Notes under the pieces: model-generated | What the model was told of the DNA's origin: nothing | What the model saw: the letters and a program-made list of their open reading frames with translations, nothing else | Databases searched by the model: none | Assembly: GCA_964526045.1 (NCBI GenBank) | Contig: CAZGIF010000009.1 | Span: 1-32,573 of the forward strand | From: CAZGIF01 sp964526045 | GTDB taxonomy: Bacteria > Patescibacteriota > Gracilibacteria > Absconditabacterales > Absconditicoccaceae | Direction of reading: 5' to 3' | Length of the DNA: 32,573 nucleotides | Part shown: one piece after another, positions 12,250 to 22,076 of the stretch | Layout of the letters: every line of letters starts with the position of its first letter | How positions within the stretch are numbered: position 1 is the first letter of the stretch | Program-made: the position numbers and the translations under genes

Positions 12250-13023
12250 CTACCCTTCACAAGATCTAACTCTTTTGAGAGTTGGCAAAAACCTATTTTT
12301 TTTGTGAGAAAGTCACAATAAATTTACTCATATACAGTATTTGCTACAAGAATCTATTTGTTTGACACCCAACGACTTGAGAATAGACTTACTTTGTGTA
12401 GTTTCTGACTGTGCTTTTGATTCGATAATGAGCATATCTTGATGACTTACACATGACTTAGTTTGATAATCTATAAAATCAAAATCAAAATCGAACGTTA
12501 ATCTTTCAGAAAAGTCATTATTTGCCAATGTAATTCTTTTGTAACGTACTTCTAGGCGAGGACTGACTGACTCGGCAAATGTATGTTTATATATTTTTTG
12601 TTGTTGTTTAAGAACAAATTCTAGTGCTGTTTCATCAAAAACACCATGCTGACTGCTAGCAACGGGTATCCTTTTTTTGATAGTTTCTCTTTTTGATTTG
12701 AGTTTTATCTCCAAAAAACATTGTAAAGAATCTTGGTACATTCTCGTTCTTATTTTTTTTCTGCGTCTTTTGCCTTGATGATGCTGATGATAATACAACA
12801 AGTCTTTTGTATCAAAATAGATACTACTATACGCAAAAATATTTTTATCTTCAATTTCTAAAATACGGTATTGTGGCAAAAAAACTCACAATATACGATG
12901 TAAATCTGCCGATTCCGTCAGATACTTTTTTTCTATTCTTTTGAGATACGAGCTTTGACGATTAATTTCTTCTAAAGAAACAGTTTCAAATCATTCTCAC
13001 ACTGGATAAAATTCTGATACCAT
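12250..13023 (-). CDS. VTC-domain protein (polyphosphate polymerase-like)
   Basis: A 257-aa protein with the motif order of the VTC domain, whose eukaryotic member Vtc4 makes polyphosphate from ATP inside a basic tunnel. Visible are RIEKKYL (residues 29-35), YFDT (69-72), a strongly basic RRRKKIRTR stretch (86-94), FLEIKLK (103-109), PRLEVRYKR, RLTFDFDF and a closing LIIESK with the acidic residue expected to bind metal. The N- and C-terminal parts are connected only through UGA codons. No SPX domain or membrane helix is present, so it looks like a soluble stand-alone enzyme. It is transcribed against tsaE and away from the FtsW-like gene. Activity is inferred from family; substrate unproven. 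Confidence 0.85.
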
Positions 13024-13166
13024 ATATTCTTGTTACATAAAAAAGTCATCACATATGTCAACTATACCAAAAGTGTTTTTACTTTGCAAAATGAGCCCGC
13101 TTTTCTATAGTTTGTGGAGTGACATTTTCTAAAACTCTAAAAAATATACTTCACAACACACTTTAA

Positions 13167-13180
13167 ACATACATGTATGT
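13167..13180. promoter_or_regulatory. 14-bp perfect palindrome upstream of the ftsW-like gene
   Basis: ACATACATGTATGT reads identically on both strands and ends 5 nt before the ATG at 13186. It lies in the 162-bp divergent spacer shared with the VTC gene. The position fits an operator for a dimeric repressor, but AT-rich palindromes of this size can occur by chance. Confidence 0.4.
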
Positions 13181-13185
13181 AAACT

Positions 13186-14406
13186 ATGCCCTACCTTATA
13201 TTAGTATTTTGATGATTATTATTGTTATTTGGGATCGCTGCGATGTTTAGCGTAAGTATTTATGAATCATTCACAACGACGTTGAGGGCAATCGCATGAT
13301 GAAGAATGGTATGAGACCCAAGCAATTATTTCTATTTTTGGGAACATCTCAATAATATATGAATTTCTGTTTTCATTGTTCTTTTTGTATATTTTTTCCC
13401 CATCAAACGGCTCAAAAATCATACATTTGTTGCAATTGTGTCATTGCTTGCATTTATTATTCAGATTTTGGTATTTGTCCCGGGTATTGGATGAGACCCA
13501 GAAAAATACAACTGAGCAAGATGATGGATTGACGTGCCGTGAATCCCAAATATACAACCCTCAGAGATGTTTAAACTTGCATATATAGTTTTTATTTCTT
13601 CACGATTTGTCAGAAAAACATCAACACTCAATACACAAAAGTTTTATATCATGTTTATAGTCTTACATTTTCTGATATTTTTGGTTTTTTTGTTTATTCC
13701 AGATTTGTGAACTGTTTTGGTTCTGTGATTGACCTGACTTGTCTTGGCTCGATATGCTGGTGCAAAGTTTAAGTATATCTGATCGTTGATGGGAATATGA
13801 TTCTTGGGGATTGTGGTTTGATGATTCATATTAGTAAAAACACAGACAACTCGTGAGGATAGATTTTTTTATCTTGCACAAAGATTTTCTTACTTTTCTA
13901 CATTGTTTGCAACGGAGGAGGAAAAAAGAGATTCTGACAGATGAATTGGACGACAAAATAAACAAGCACTGATTGCAATCGGGGGTGGAGGTTTTTTTGG
14001 ACAATGATATGGTAAATGATTACAAAAGTTTTGATTTATACCCGAAGCACAAAGTGACTTTATTTTTGCGGCATTTTCAGAAGAAATATGATTTTTTGGT
14101 AATATGATTTTATTGTTTTTTTATTGATGATTAGCCGTAAGTTTTGTCTATGTAATTATGGGATATAAAGACAGACATCTTAAACTGATTGGAGTAGGAA
14201 TATGTATTTTGATAATTATTCAGATGTTCGTTAATATATGAGTAAATACAAGAATTTTGATGAATACATGATTAACACTTCCTTTTATTAGTCATGGTTG
14301 AAGTGCAATTATTATGAATATGATAGAATTAACACTTCTTTACAAAATTGCTCTCATTGCACACGCATCCAAAAAAGGACTACAAGCTCCCGTTACACGC
14401 TCGTAA
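13186..14406 (+). CDS. FtsW/RodA/SpoVE-family peptidoglycan glycosyltransferase
   Basis: SEDS-family enzymes polymerise lipid II into glycan strands, working with a class B PBP in division (FtsW) or elongation (RodA). The 406-aa polytopic protein has the family hallmarks: WIDVPGIPNIQPSE (residues ~110-123), a P-LGT turn, a GGGGFFGQGYGKG loop, PEAQSDFIFAAFSEE (from residue 286, including the essential Asp) and LPFISHGGSA near the C-terminus. By my count 27 glycines are UGA and 19 GGN. Length and the GGS motif fit either FtsW or RodA, and I cannot decide between them. No partner PBP is in the window. The following kinase gene begins 61 nt downstream. Confidence 0.93.
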
Positions 14407-14467
14407 CATACATTATATACAATCAGCCAATATAGTCAGGTATTTTTTTAGATATTGTGTATTTTTT

Positions 14468-15685
14468 ATGACAACAAAACATTCAATATCTGTATTTTGT
14501 GGTATATTCGTCACTTGCGTTTTGGGACTCTTTTGACTCATTATCAATATTGATTTTTATAACTATTGGCATACAAAATCTATAGAACATATGCAATCTG
14601 TACTGCAATCAAATCTTACTGTTAATCCTGATATACTCAATGATCATTTCAAAACTGTCATACAATTAGACCCAAACGAAAAACTAATACAAGCATTGGC
14701 ACACAGCAAACTTGTCTATGGAGCACACTCATTTCAATGACGTTATTACCTACATACTCTTGGACAAGATACGGTAGCGGTAACTGACGTTAGTAGCTCA
14801 ATTTACAGACAAAATAGGCTTATTTTACTCACCACATTATTGAGTTTGTTTTTTGGAGTCAGTTCATACATTTGTATTTTGTGGTTTGTTGACATAAAGT
14901 TTCGTAACCTATCACTTATAGCAAAAAGTTTGGAAAAAATATCAATTGACAAGCTTAATTACAATCCAAAACTATGATATCTTCATCCTGATGATAGCAT
15001 ATCTGTTGTTCACAAAGCTGTTGCATATATGACGTCAGCACTTGAAGGGCAACTCACCGTAATCAAAGAATTTGTTGCTCATGTTTCACATGAACTGAGA
15101 ACACCGCTTACCGTGTTGCAGTGACAAACAGAACTTGCACTCGAAACCAAAAAATATCAAGAAACTCTTGAAAAGAATTTTGTAACAATCAAGGAATTGT
15201 CTTGAATTTTGAGTACAATGATTCACCTAACCAAAAACCCAGATCAAAAAACTTTTGATATGGAAGAAATCTCTCTTGAAACTCTTTTAGACAAGCTCGT
15301 TTCTATCTACCATGAAGAATATAGTTCTAGAAATCTAATTATTGAACACATACGTACAAAAGATTCATCAGAGACTATCTACGGTCATTTACGAAGTGTA
15401 CAAATGATACTTCGTAACCTTTTGGATAATGCATGCAAGTACTCACATCAATCCTGACATATTTGTATTTCGTACACAAAAGATCAATTTTCTATTGCAA
15501 ACGTCGGTAAACCTATTCCCCAAAAAAATCATGACCGTATGCGAGAGCCTTTTTGGCAACAGGCAAAACATATTCCTTGATCATGACTTGGTTTATCTTT
15601 GGTCAAAAAGCTGTGTGACATCTTTGGCTACACAATCACCTATTCTTACAAAAACAATCAAAATATATTTACCATTAAACGATAA
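14468..15685 (+). CDS. Sensor histidine kinase
   Basis: A two-component sensor of 405 aa. Transmembrane helices at residues ~8-28 and ~118-142 enclose an external sensor domain of ~90 residues with no recognised fold. The dimerisation/phosphoacceptor helix has VSHELRTPLT with the phospho-accepting His208. The ATPase domain shows the N-box LRNLLDNACKYSH (N317, N321), a degenerate G1 loop (ANVGKPIP), the F-box REPFW and G2 GSGLGLSLV, with UGA glycines in G2. It is therefore probably active as a kinase. The response regulator starts 2 nt after the stop codon, so the pair is translationally linked. The stimulus is unknown. Confidence 0.95.
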
Positions 15686-15687
15686 CC

Positions 15688-16353
15688 ATGTATTCTATTT
15701 TGATCATAGAAGACACGCCATATATTGCAGAACTTATCAAAGAATATATACAAACAAAATCATGTACATGAGTTATAGCATCAACATGAAAAGAAGGATT
15801 AGAAATGTATACACAACAGGAATTCGACATCGTTCTTTTGGATATTATGTTACCTGATATGAGTGGGTTTGAAGTATTGCGCACACTTAGAACAAGCAGT
15901 GATGTTGCAATAATTATGTTGACAGCAAAGTGAGAAATCGAAGATAAAGAGCAAGGATTCTTATGATGAGCTGATGATTATTTGGTCAAACCTTTTGAGC
16001 TCAGAGAACTTTGGTTACGCATTCAATCAGTTTTACAAAGAAAAAACACCTCTGACATCATTCACGTCTGAGACCTTTTCATCAATATGCAAGCAAATAC
16101 TGTTAGTAAAAATTACGTCACATTGAGTTTATCCCAAACAGAGTGGCTCATACTTTCACTTTTGGTGATTGAACAATGACAAGCGGTCAGCAGAGCTTCT
16201 TTGATAGATCATGTATGGTGAGCAGAAGATATGTACTCTCATTCAAGATCATTGGATGTACACATAGCTCGTTTGAGACAAAAGATATGAAAAACCTATA
16301 TCCAAACTGTAACATGATTTGGGTATAGATTAGAGACTAATAAAAACGCATAA
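15688..16353 (+). CDS. OmpR/PhoB-type response regulator
   Basis: A 221-aa regulator paired with the kinase just upstream. The receiver domain has acidic pocket residues E8-D9, phosphoacceptor D52 in LLDIMLPDMSG, the conserved Thr in MLTAK, and Lys in LVKPFE. The C-terminal part is a winged helix of the OmpR class: LSQTEWLILSLL, a recognition-helix region ending SLDVHIARLRQKI, and a TGFGYRL hairpin, where the first Gly is a UGA codon. It should bind DNA as a dimer after phosphorylation. The inverted repeat at 16385-16400, before the fasciclin gene, is a candidate target but OmpR-family sites are usually direct repeats. Confidence 0.95.
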
Positions 16354-16384
16354 ATTGGAAGTATTATTGAAAAAATACTCTCAC

Positions 16385-16400
16385 GTTACACAATTGTAAC
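16385..16400. promoter_or_regulatory. Inverted repeat GTTAC-N6-GTAAC over a -35 box
   Basis: Perfect 5-bp arms GTTAC (16385-16389) and GTAAC (16396-16400) flank six bases. The left arm overlaps a plausible -35 box TTACAC (16386-16391), which stands 18 bp from a perfect -10 TATAAT (16410-16415). A regulator bound here would affect expression of the fasciclin gene. A regulator gene lies directly upstream, which makes autogenous or local control possible. Confidence 0.45.
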
Positions 16401-16409
16401 ATCAATGTA

Positions 16410-16448
16410 TATAATAAGATTACGTTTTTATACACTACTATAATATTT
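16410..16448 (+). promoter_or_regulatory. Two TATAAT boxes before the fasciclin gene
   Basis: TATAAT occurs at 16410-16415, with a -35-like TTACAC 18 bp upstream, and again at 16439-16444. The second is only four bases from the ATG at 16449, so transcripts from it would be leaderless. The first would give a leader of about 27 nt. Confidence 0.5.
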
Positions 16449-17627
16449 ATGAAATTACACACAAAGAAACTTTTGCTAGCAGGTTGAATTATTGCTACAG
16501 CAATTGCAAGTCTTGGACAAACACAAGCTGCTGATTTATCAGTATACGGGGACGTAATTGCAAATACAACACTTGTAGAAAGAATCGATGCAGTTGCTAT
16601 GAAAGTAGCAAAACAAAACACAACCGTTCAAACTAATATTTTGAACAAAGTAAGTGGGTTGCATGCAAAATACAAGACTAATGCAAAAGTTATGGCAGTA
16701 CTAAACTACCTAACAACTGCAATTCAAAATGAAACAACAATGTATGGAGAAGAAAACATTGTTGAAACAGCTATTGCAACAGAAATGTTTCCAACGCTTG
16801 TTGCTGCTGTACAAGCTGCAGAGTTAGGAGAAACATTGTCTTCTGAAGGACCATTTACAGTTTTTGCTCCTACTGAAGAAGCATTCAAAAAACTTCTTAC
16901 GGACTTGGATATGACAGCTGAAGAACTTCTAGCTAACAAAGAAGTACTGACAAAAGTACTTATGTATCATGTAGTTGCTTGAGATATCAGAGCACATGAC
17001 GTTATGATGCTCAACAACAAAACTATGGTAAAAACAGCTGGAGAAGAAGAACTTACTATCACAACAGATGGAAAAGTTATGATCGATAACGCAAATCTTG
17101 TAACAACTGATATTGTTACAGAAAATGGAATTATTCATGTTATTGATACAGTTCTTGTACCTATGAGTGTCAAAGAAATGCTATGAATAGAGACAATGAA
17201 CGATATGACAGATATTGTTGAAACTGCGGTTTCATCTGAATTATTTCCAACACTTGTAACAGCTATCAAAACTGCTGAACTAACAGAAACATTGATGGAA
17301 GAAGGACCATTTACAGTTTTTGCTCCTACTGAAGAAGCATTTGCTAAACTTTTGACAGAAAAAAACATGACAATTGATCAATTGCTTGCAGACAAAGAAA
17401 TGTTAAAAGACGTATTGCTCTATCATGTTGTACCAGGAACATACATGGTTAGTGACATCATGGCTTTGACTGCAGATACAAAATTCAAAACTGCACAATG
17501 AACTGACGTTGTGGTAAAAGTATGAGACACAGTTATGGTAAATAATAGTACAGTTACAAAAACTGATATCAAAGCATCAAATGGAGTAATCCACGTAATC
17601 GATACAGTTCTTATGCCTACAAAATAA
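16449..17627 (+). CDS. Secreted protein with two fasciclin (FAS1) domains
   Basis: FAS1 domains mediate adhesion in surface and secreted proteins. The 392-aa product starts with a signal peptide (KK, then a Leu/Ala/Ile core, cleavage near residue 27 after TQA). A helical segment (~30-95) precedes FAS1 domains at ~98-245 and ~253-392, each with the FAS1 core GPFTVFAPTEEAF and a YHVV box. No anchor is seen at the C-terminus. A 41-nt stretch is identical in both domains (16845-16885 and 17301-17341), implying recent duplication or gene conversion. The gene uses UGA for only 5 of 18 glycines by my count, unlike its neighbours. It has its own promoters and terminator, so it is probably an independently and strongly expressed unit. 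Confidence 0.94.
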
Positions 17628-17660
17628 TTGATTATTAAAAAGAAAACAATACTACTAAAA

Positions 17661-17687
17661 ATCTCTCACTTCGTGAGAGATTTTTTT
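17661..17687 (+). terminator. Rho-independent terminator after the fasciclin gene
   Basis: A 9-bp perfect stem (ATCTCTCAC / GTGAGAGAT) with a 3-nt loop is followed by a run of T. It lies 34 nt after the stop codon and is the clearest terminator in the first half of the window. Confidence 0.9.
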
Positions 17688-17740
17688 GAATCGAAATTTG
17701 CTATAATATAAGATATAAGATATAATACCTGTAATTTATA

Positions 17741-17746
17741 TATAAT
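17741..17746 (+). promoter_or_regulatory. -10 box TATAAT five bases before a start codon
   Basis: TATAAT at 17741-17746 is followed by five bases and the ATG at 17752, again implying a leaderless transcript. Further TATAAT-like strings occur at ~17703 and ~17721, so the exact promoter is uncertain. Confidence 0.45.
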
Positions 17747-17751
17747 TTCTT

Positions 17752-18882
17752 ATGGAAAAAACATCTACATATACTCATTATGATTGAACTAAAATTGAAA
17801 AAATTATCTGAAGACCAGAGAATCTATTACTGTCAGAAAAAAAACTTGTTGATCGATATAAAGATCGTGAGAGTGAAATACTCGAAGAAATTAATATTAA
17901 TTTAGTAAGAGTACAAAGTTTTATTGAAGATAACGGATTTATCTTTCCAGAAAATATAATATTTTTACGCCAAAAGGATGAAGAAGATTTGAAGAAAATA
18001 GATGATACTCTTATACAACAATTATTCTTATCAAAAACATTTTGATATTATGATTATAGCTTAGATAAAAGTATAATATTTGTGGACAACATAAAAGAAT
18101 GAATCACAAACTTAGTAGAATGATGAGTAAAACAAATGGATATTGTAATTGAATCTATGGTTGTTCATGAAATCATACACTCTAACTCTTGAATTGAAAA
18201 AGAAATACTATTGTTAACAAAAAAATGAGAATCTTATACCAAATCAAGGTCATGATTTTCTCTTTATAATGTGCTTAATAATAATAAAAAATGACCTTAC
18301 TTTGAAGAGTGAATAGCAAGAATGTACGAATCACAATATAGGAGTCTTCATTATGATACATCAATACATGATCTTATAAATAAACAAAGAAACAGACTCC
18401 AAAATGAAGATCCTAATTGAAATGCAAATCTTTTTAGTAATGGTGACTTTATTTTATGAGAAGATCAAATGTTTACTCACAGGTTGTATCTCTCAGGAGC
18501 ATGATTTGAGCTTTTAATGAACGATGATGAAGAATTAAAAAAAACAGTACTCGCATATAGGAAATGAGATACCAATGCTCTTGCAAAACTCGTTCAAATA
18601 ATAGGCAGATATAGACTCGATAATGGAACAAGATTATATAGCAAACTAACGAATTTAGAATATGATGTAGACGGTGAAGACTTTGAAAAAGGATATCATT
18701 TAATTATTGAAGCAATAGCAAACAAAAAAAATGGTATTTATGGAAAAAGAAATAGTCGAACTACACAAAAAGACACTTCAAAAGATACTAAAAACAGCAA
18801 AAAACAAGAAAATTGAAAGATATATACATTTCGGAATACAACAATTGAAAAACTAAAAAATATTCTAGATTTTGGGAAGTAG
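17752..18882 (+). CDS. Putative gluzincin-type metallopeptidase (HExxH), 376 aa
   Basis: A 376-codon frame ended by TAG. Residues 139-143 read HEIIH in a hydrophobic helix (IVIESMVVHEIIHSN), the zinc-binding motif of metallopeptidases. About 42 residues later comes FEEGIARMYE (E185/E186), placed and worded like the third zinc ligand helix of gluzincins. The N-terminal ~130 residues are helical with a short beta region. The C-terminal third is Lys/Asn-rich and ends in a basic segment. No signal peptide or membrane helix is visible, so a cytoplasmic protease or an effector exported by another route is possible. The family cannot be named; the peptidase call rests on these two motifs. Confidence 0.72.
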
Positions 18883-18894
18883 AGTGTTATTATT

Positions 18895-21174
18895 ATGTCT
18901 ATCTTTAGCCACAAGATATTCATGTCACTTTCTACAACTACAACAACTCTACAAGAATTCATCAAAAGCCATCCTACACTATCCACTCTAACACAACAAG
19001 ATCTAGAGACAATCTATCAAGATCTAATCGATTGTATACTATGACATAACGAATTGTATTATCAAGATGCACAACCAATCATCAGTGATAGTGAATGGGA
19101 TGAACTTTTTGTCTATCTCAAAAAAATCGAAGCAAACTATCCAACAATCATATCAACCCTGAGTCCAACACAAAATCTTGATATGCAATCGGGAACAGTT
19201 TCAGAATGATTTGAAAAAGCAGAGCATGTAATTCCGCTTTTATCTCTAGATAACAGCTACAATACTCAAGATATACAAGATTTCGATGAAAGAATACACA
19301 AAGAGCTTGCTAAACAGATTGATAATTATGATGTTACTTATTCATTAGAACCAAAGTTTGATGGAATAAGTGTAGAACTTATTTACAAAAATTGAGTTTT
19401 TGTCCAGGCAATAACACGCTGAGATTGATATATGGGAGAAGACATAACAGCAAATGTACGTACGATAGCAAACATTCCAGACAGAATCGCCAGCGATCAG
19501 TATACATTTTTGTTAGATTGACGTTTGTCATTGAGATGAGAAATATTGATGCCACAGTCGCAACTTATATCACTCAACAAACAAAGAGAAAAGGAAGGAT
19601 TGCAAGCTTTTGCAAACACAAGAAACGCAGCTGCGTGAAGCGTCAAACTACTTGACAGTGCTCTAGTAAAAACAAGATGACTTGTGTGTTATGTGTATGA
19701 TGTATTGGATGTACAAAGCAAATTTAGTATTGATGAAGAATTTGAAAAAAATATAAGCTCATATGATACATTACAAAAAATTTTATCTGACCTAGGTTTA
19801 CCGTTTTTGCCAGACCGACCACACCAAAAAATAAATATCAACGACGTGATAGCTATTTGCGCAGATCCAACAAGCAAACAACTATTGGATACACATGATA
19901 TAGATTTTGATTGACTAGTAATCAAGGTAAACGGCAAAAAATATCGTGATCTGTTAGGGACAACAAATCATCACCCAAGACGAGCGATCGCATATAAATT
20001 TCCAGCTGAGCAAAAAGCTACACAAATTGTAGATATTCAATATCAAGTTGGTCGTACAGGAATCATAACACCAGTTGCATTGCTAGAACCAGTACAATTG
20101 AGCTGAGTTATTGTTTCTCGCGTGAGTTTACATAACTTGGATTTTATCAAACAAAAATGAATACTCAATAACGATCGAGTTTTTGTCCAAAGAAGTGGGG
20201 AAGTTATCCCATACATTGTTGCAACAATACCTGCAAGAAGAGACAACACCCAAACGCAGATCATCCCACCTCACCAATGTCCTTCATGTGAACAGCCTCT
20301 TGTGAGCAAAGACAATTTTCTGTATTGTTATAATAGCACCTGCAAAGCAAAACTTGGAGAACAATGCAAACATTTCGTCAGCAAAAACTGTATGGATATT
20401 GATTGATTATGAGAAAGCATCATTGATATCCTTATTGAGCAAAACATTATTACAAAACTTACTGATATTTATCGTATGTTATTACCAGACGTACAATTCT
20501 CTCTTTCAAGAACTCCTTGATTTGGAGACAAAAAAATACGCAATATCGTTTCTGGACTAGAATCTTCAAAACATGCAGAACTTCGAAGGATTTTGAATGC
20601 ATTGGGTATGCCGTGAGTTGGTAAAAAAATAGCAAAAGTGTTGCAACAGCATATTGCAGAACAGACACATCAAGACACAAGCCAAGAACAAAAAACACTA
20701 CTAACGTATAAGCAAATACGTGCATATTTGTCAGACAAAGATTTTTTGGAGGATATTTATGGGATAGGAACAAAAATAATTACTGACTTAGTTGAGTTTT
20801 GTGAGACAAATAAAGAGGTTTTTGAAGAATTGGATGCTTGGTGAGTTGAACGATATAATCTATGAACACACAAAGTTATTGGTAGCAGTTTGGCATGAAA
20901 AACATTTGTCATAACAGGAACGTTTCCATACAAAAGAGAACATATTGTTGCTATATTGGAACAAGAAGGAGCAAAGGAACAAAACACAGTATCAAAAAAA
21001 ACAGATTTTGTTTTGATATGAGAGAATGCATGAAGCAAAAAAGACAAAGCAGAAAAACTCAAAATACCATTATATGTTGGTCGAGATGCAATAGTGCAGT
21101 ATTTAGCTATATTACAGACTATAGAAACAGCCAACAAAGAAAGTCTAACAGAAACACAATGACTATTTTCATAA
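18895..21174 (+). CDS. ligA: NAD+-dependent DNA ligase LigA
   Basis: LigA seals nicks in replication and repair using NAD+. The 759-aa product, longer than the usual ~670, shows the whole architecture: helical Ia domain, adenylation domain with the nucleotidyl-lysine motif KFDG (K154), RGE (R214) and DGLVIK (K344), OB-fold with VGRTGIITPVA, a four-cysteine zinc finger (C462, C465, C478, C483), HhH repeats and a C-terminal BRCT domain (about 665-735, KTFVITGTF onward). Extra length comes partly from a longer N-terminus (an alternative ATG lies nine codons downstream) and a Gln-rich insert in the HhH region (~585-605). UGA supplies glycines in the HhH and BRCT parts. It begins 12 nt after the metallopeptidase gene. 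Confidence 0.97.
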
Positions 21175-21283
21175 CTATTTTACAAAAATGCAACTATAAA
21201 TACTTTCCACCGTGTCATTTTTTGTTTTCTGGAGTCATTTTGAATATACTAAACAGCATACGCTTTTAGTTTTTGATATTCGA
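21175..21283. other. Spacer between ligA and the next gene
   Basis: This 109-bp stretch holds no hairpin or convincing promoter. It contains the alternative upstream ATG (21212) of the 222-aa gene, so part of it may be translated. Confidence 0.4.
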
Positions 21284-21952
21284 ATGTCTGTTTCCTCTAC
21301 AAATCAATCAAACCCTATCCATACAAAAGAAAGCAGTTTGGAACATATACACAAAATTAGCACATCTCTCCTCCACCAATCTCGTATTTCTGACGAAATT
21401 GATACTGCCTGTTGCGAAAGTATTTCAAAAACACAGCACGTAGAAAAAATTCTCGACAATTTGCAAGCAATGCAATGACAATTATCAGGTATTGAACATT
21501 TGCTATCTGCGATACATGAAGATGTAGCAAAATATATAAAAATCCATGATACACATCGTATTTCTTATCTGGATAAAAAAACAATTAGCTGTCATGAATG
21601 ACTTTTTGATGGGAAAAACATGATTACAGAGACAAAAGAAAAATTTCCCGTACCGAGAAATTATGCAAGCAAATCAAAACTTGTTCCATGAGACACACTC
21701 AAACTCAGAATTCTAGAAAATGGTGACCTTGTATACAAACTCGTAGATGCAGTTGCAAGAAAAACACTCAAAGCAACATTATCTAAAAATGATGACAATC
21801 TGTTTGTTGCGATCACAAATACATGATCGTATTTTCTCAATGAAGCAGCTATTTCGTATTTTCACTGAAAAGTATGAGATGAAGTATTTATACATATCAA
21901 TAAACGTGCAGTACACAAATTTGCAGCTGTAGAAACGATTATTAAAAAATAG
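21284..21952 (+). CDS. Conserved hypothetical protein, 222 aa
   Basis: The frame is open from an ATG at 21212 and from a second ATG at 21284; I prefer the latter because the 24 extra residues are aromatic and unlike the hydrophilic protein that follows. Residues 1-~100 are helical and polar, probably a coiled coil. The C-terminal ~110 residues begin PVPRNYASKSKLVPGDTLKL and look like a small beta-barrel domain ending in GDEVFIHI. I recall similar C-terminal domains in other CPR hypothetical proteins but could not check this. There is no signal peptide, membrane helix or catalytic motif. A strong terminator follows, so the gene likely ends a transcription unit with ligA. Function unknown. Confidence 0.78.
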
Positions 21953-21970
21953 GAAAGTATTTATTACAAA

Positions 21971-22005
21971 AAAAACATGATGCTATTCGCATCATGTTTT
22001 TTTTG
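21971..22005 (+). terminator. Rho-independent terminator
   Basis: A 13-bp stem (AAAAACATGATGC / GCATCATGTTTTT) with a TATTC loop is followed by more T residues, 18 nt after the preceding stop. The A-rich left arm means it could also act on the opposite strand, although no convergent gene exists here. Confidence 0.92.
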
Positions 22006-22076
22006 TTTATATATCATTTGCAAGCGCATGATAGATCACTACTCTTACATCAAAGTAATTTATATTTTGTAGATAC

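Noticed and set aside
13912..13926. GGAGGAG purine-rich string as a Shine-Dalgarno site
   Set aside because: It lies inside the FtsW-like frame and precedes no plausible start.
21212..21283. Upstream ATG 21212 as start of the 222-aa protein
   Set aside because: The added 24 residues are aromatic and unlike the rest, and no promoter or spacing supports it; kept as an alternative only.
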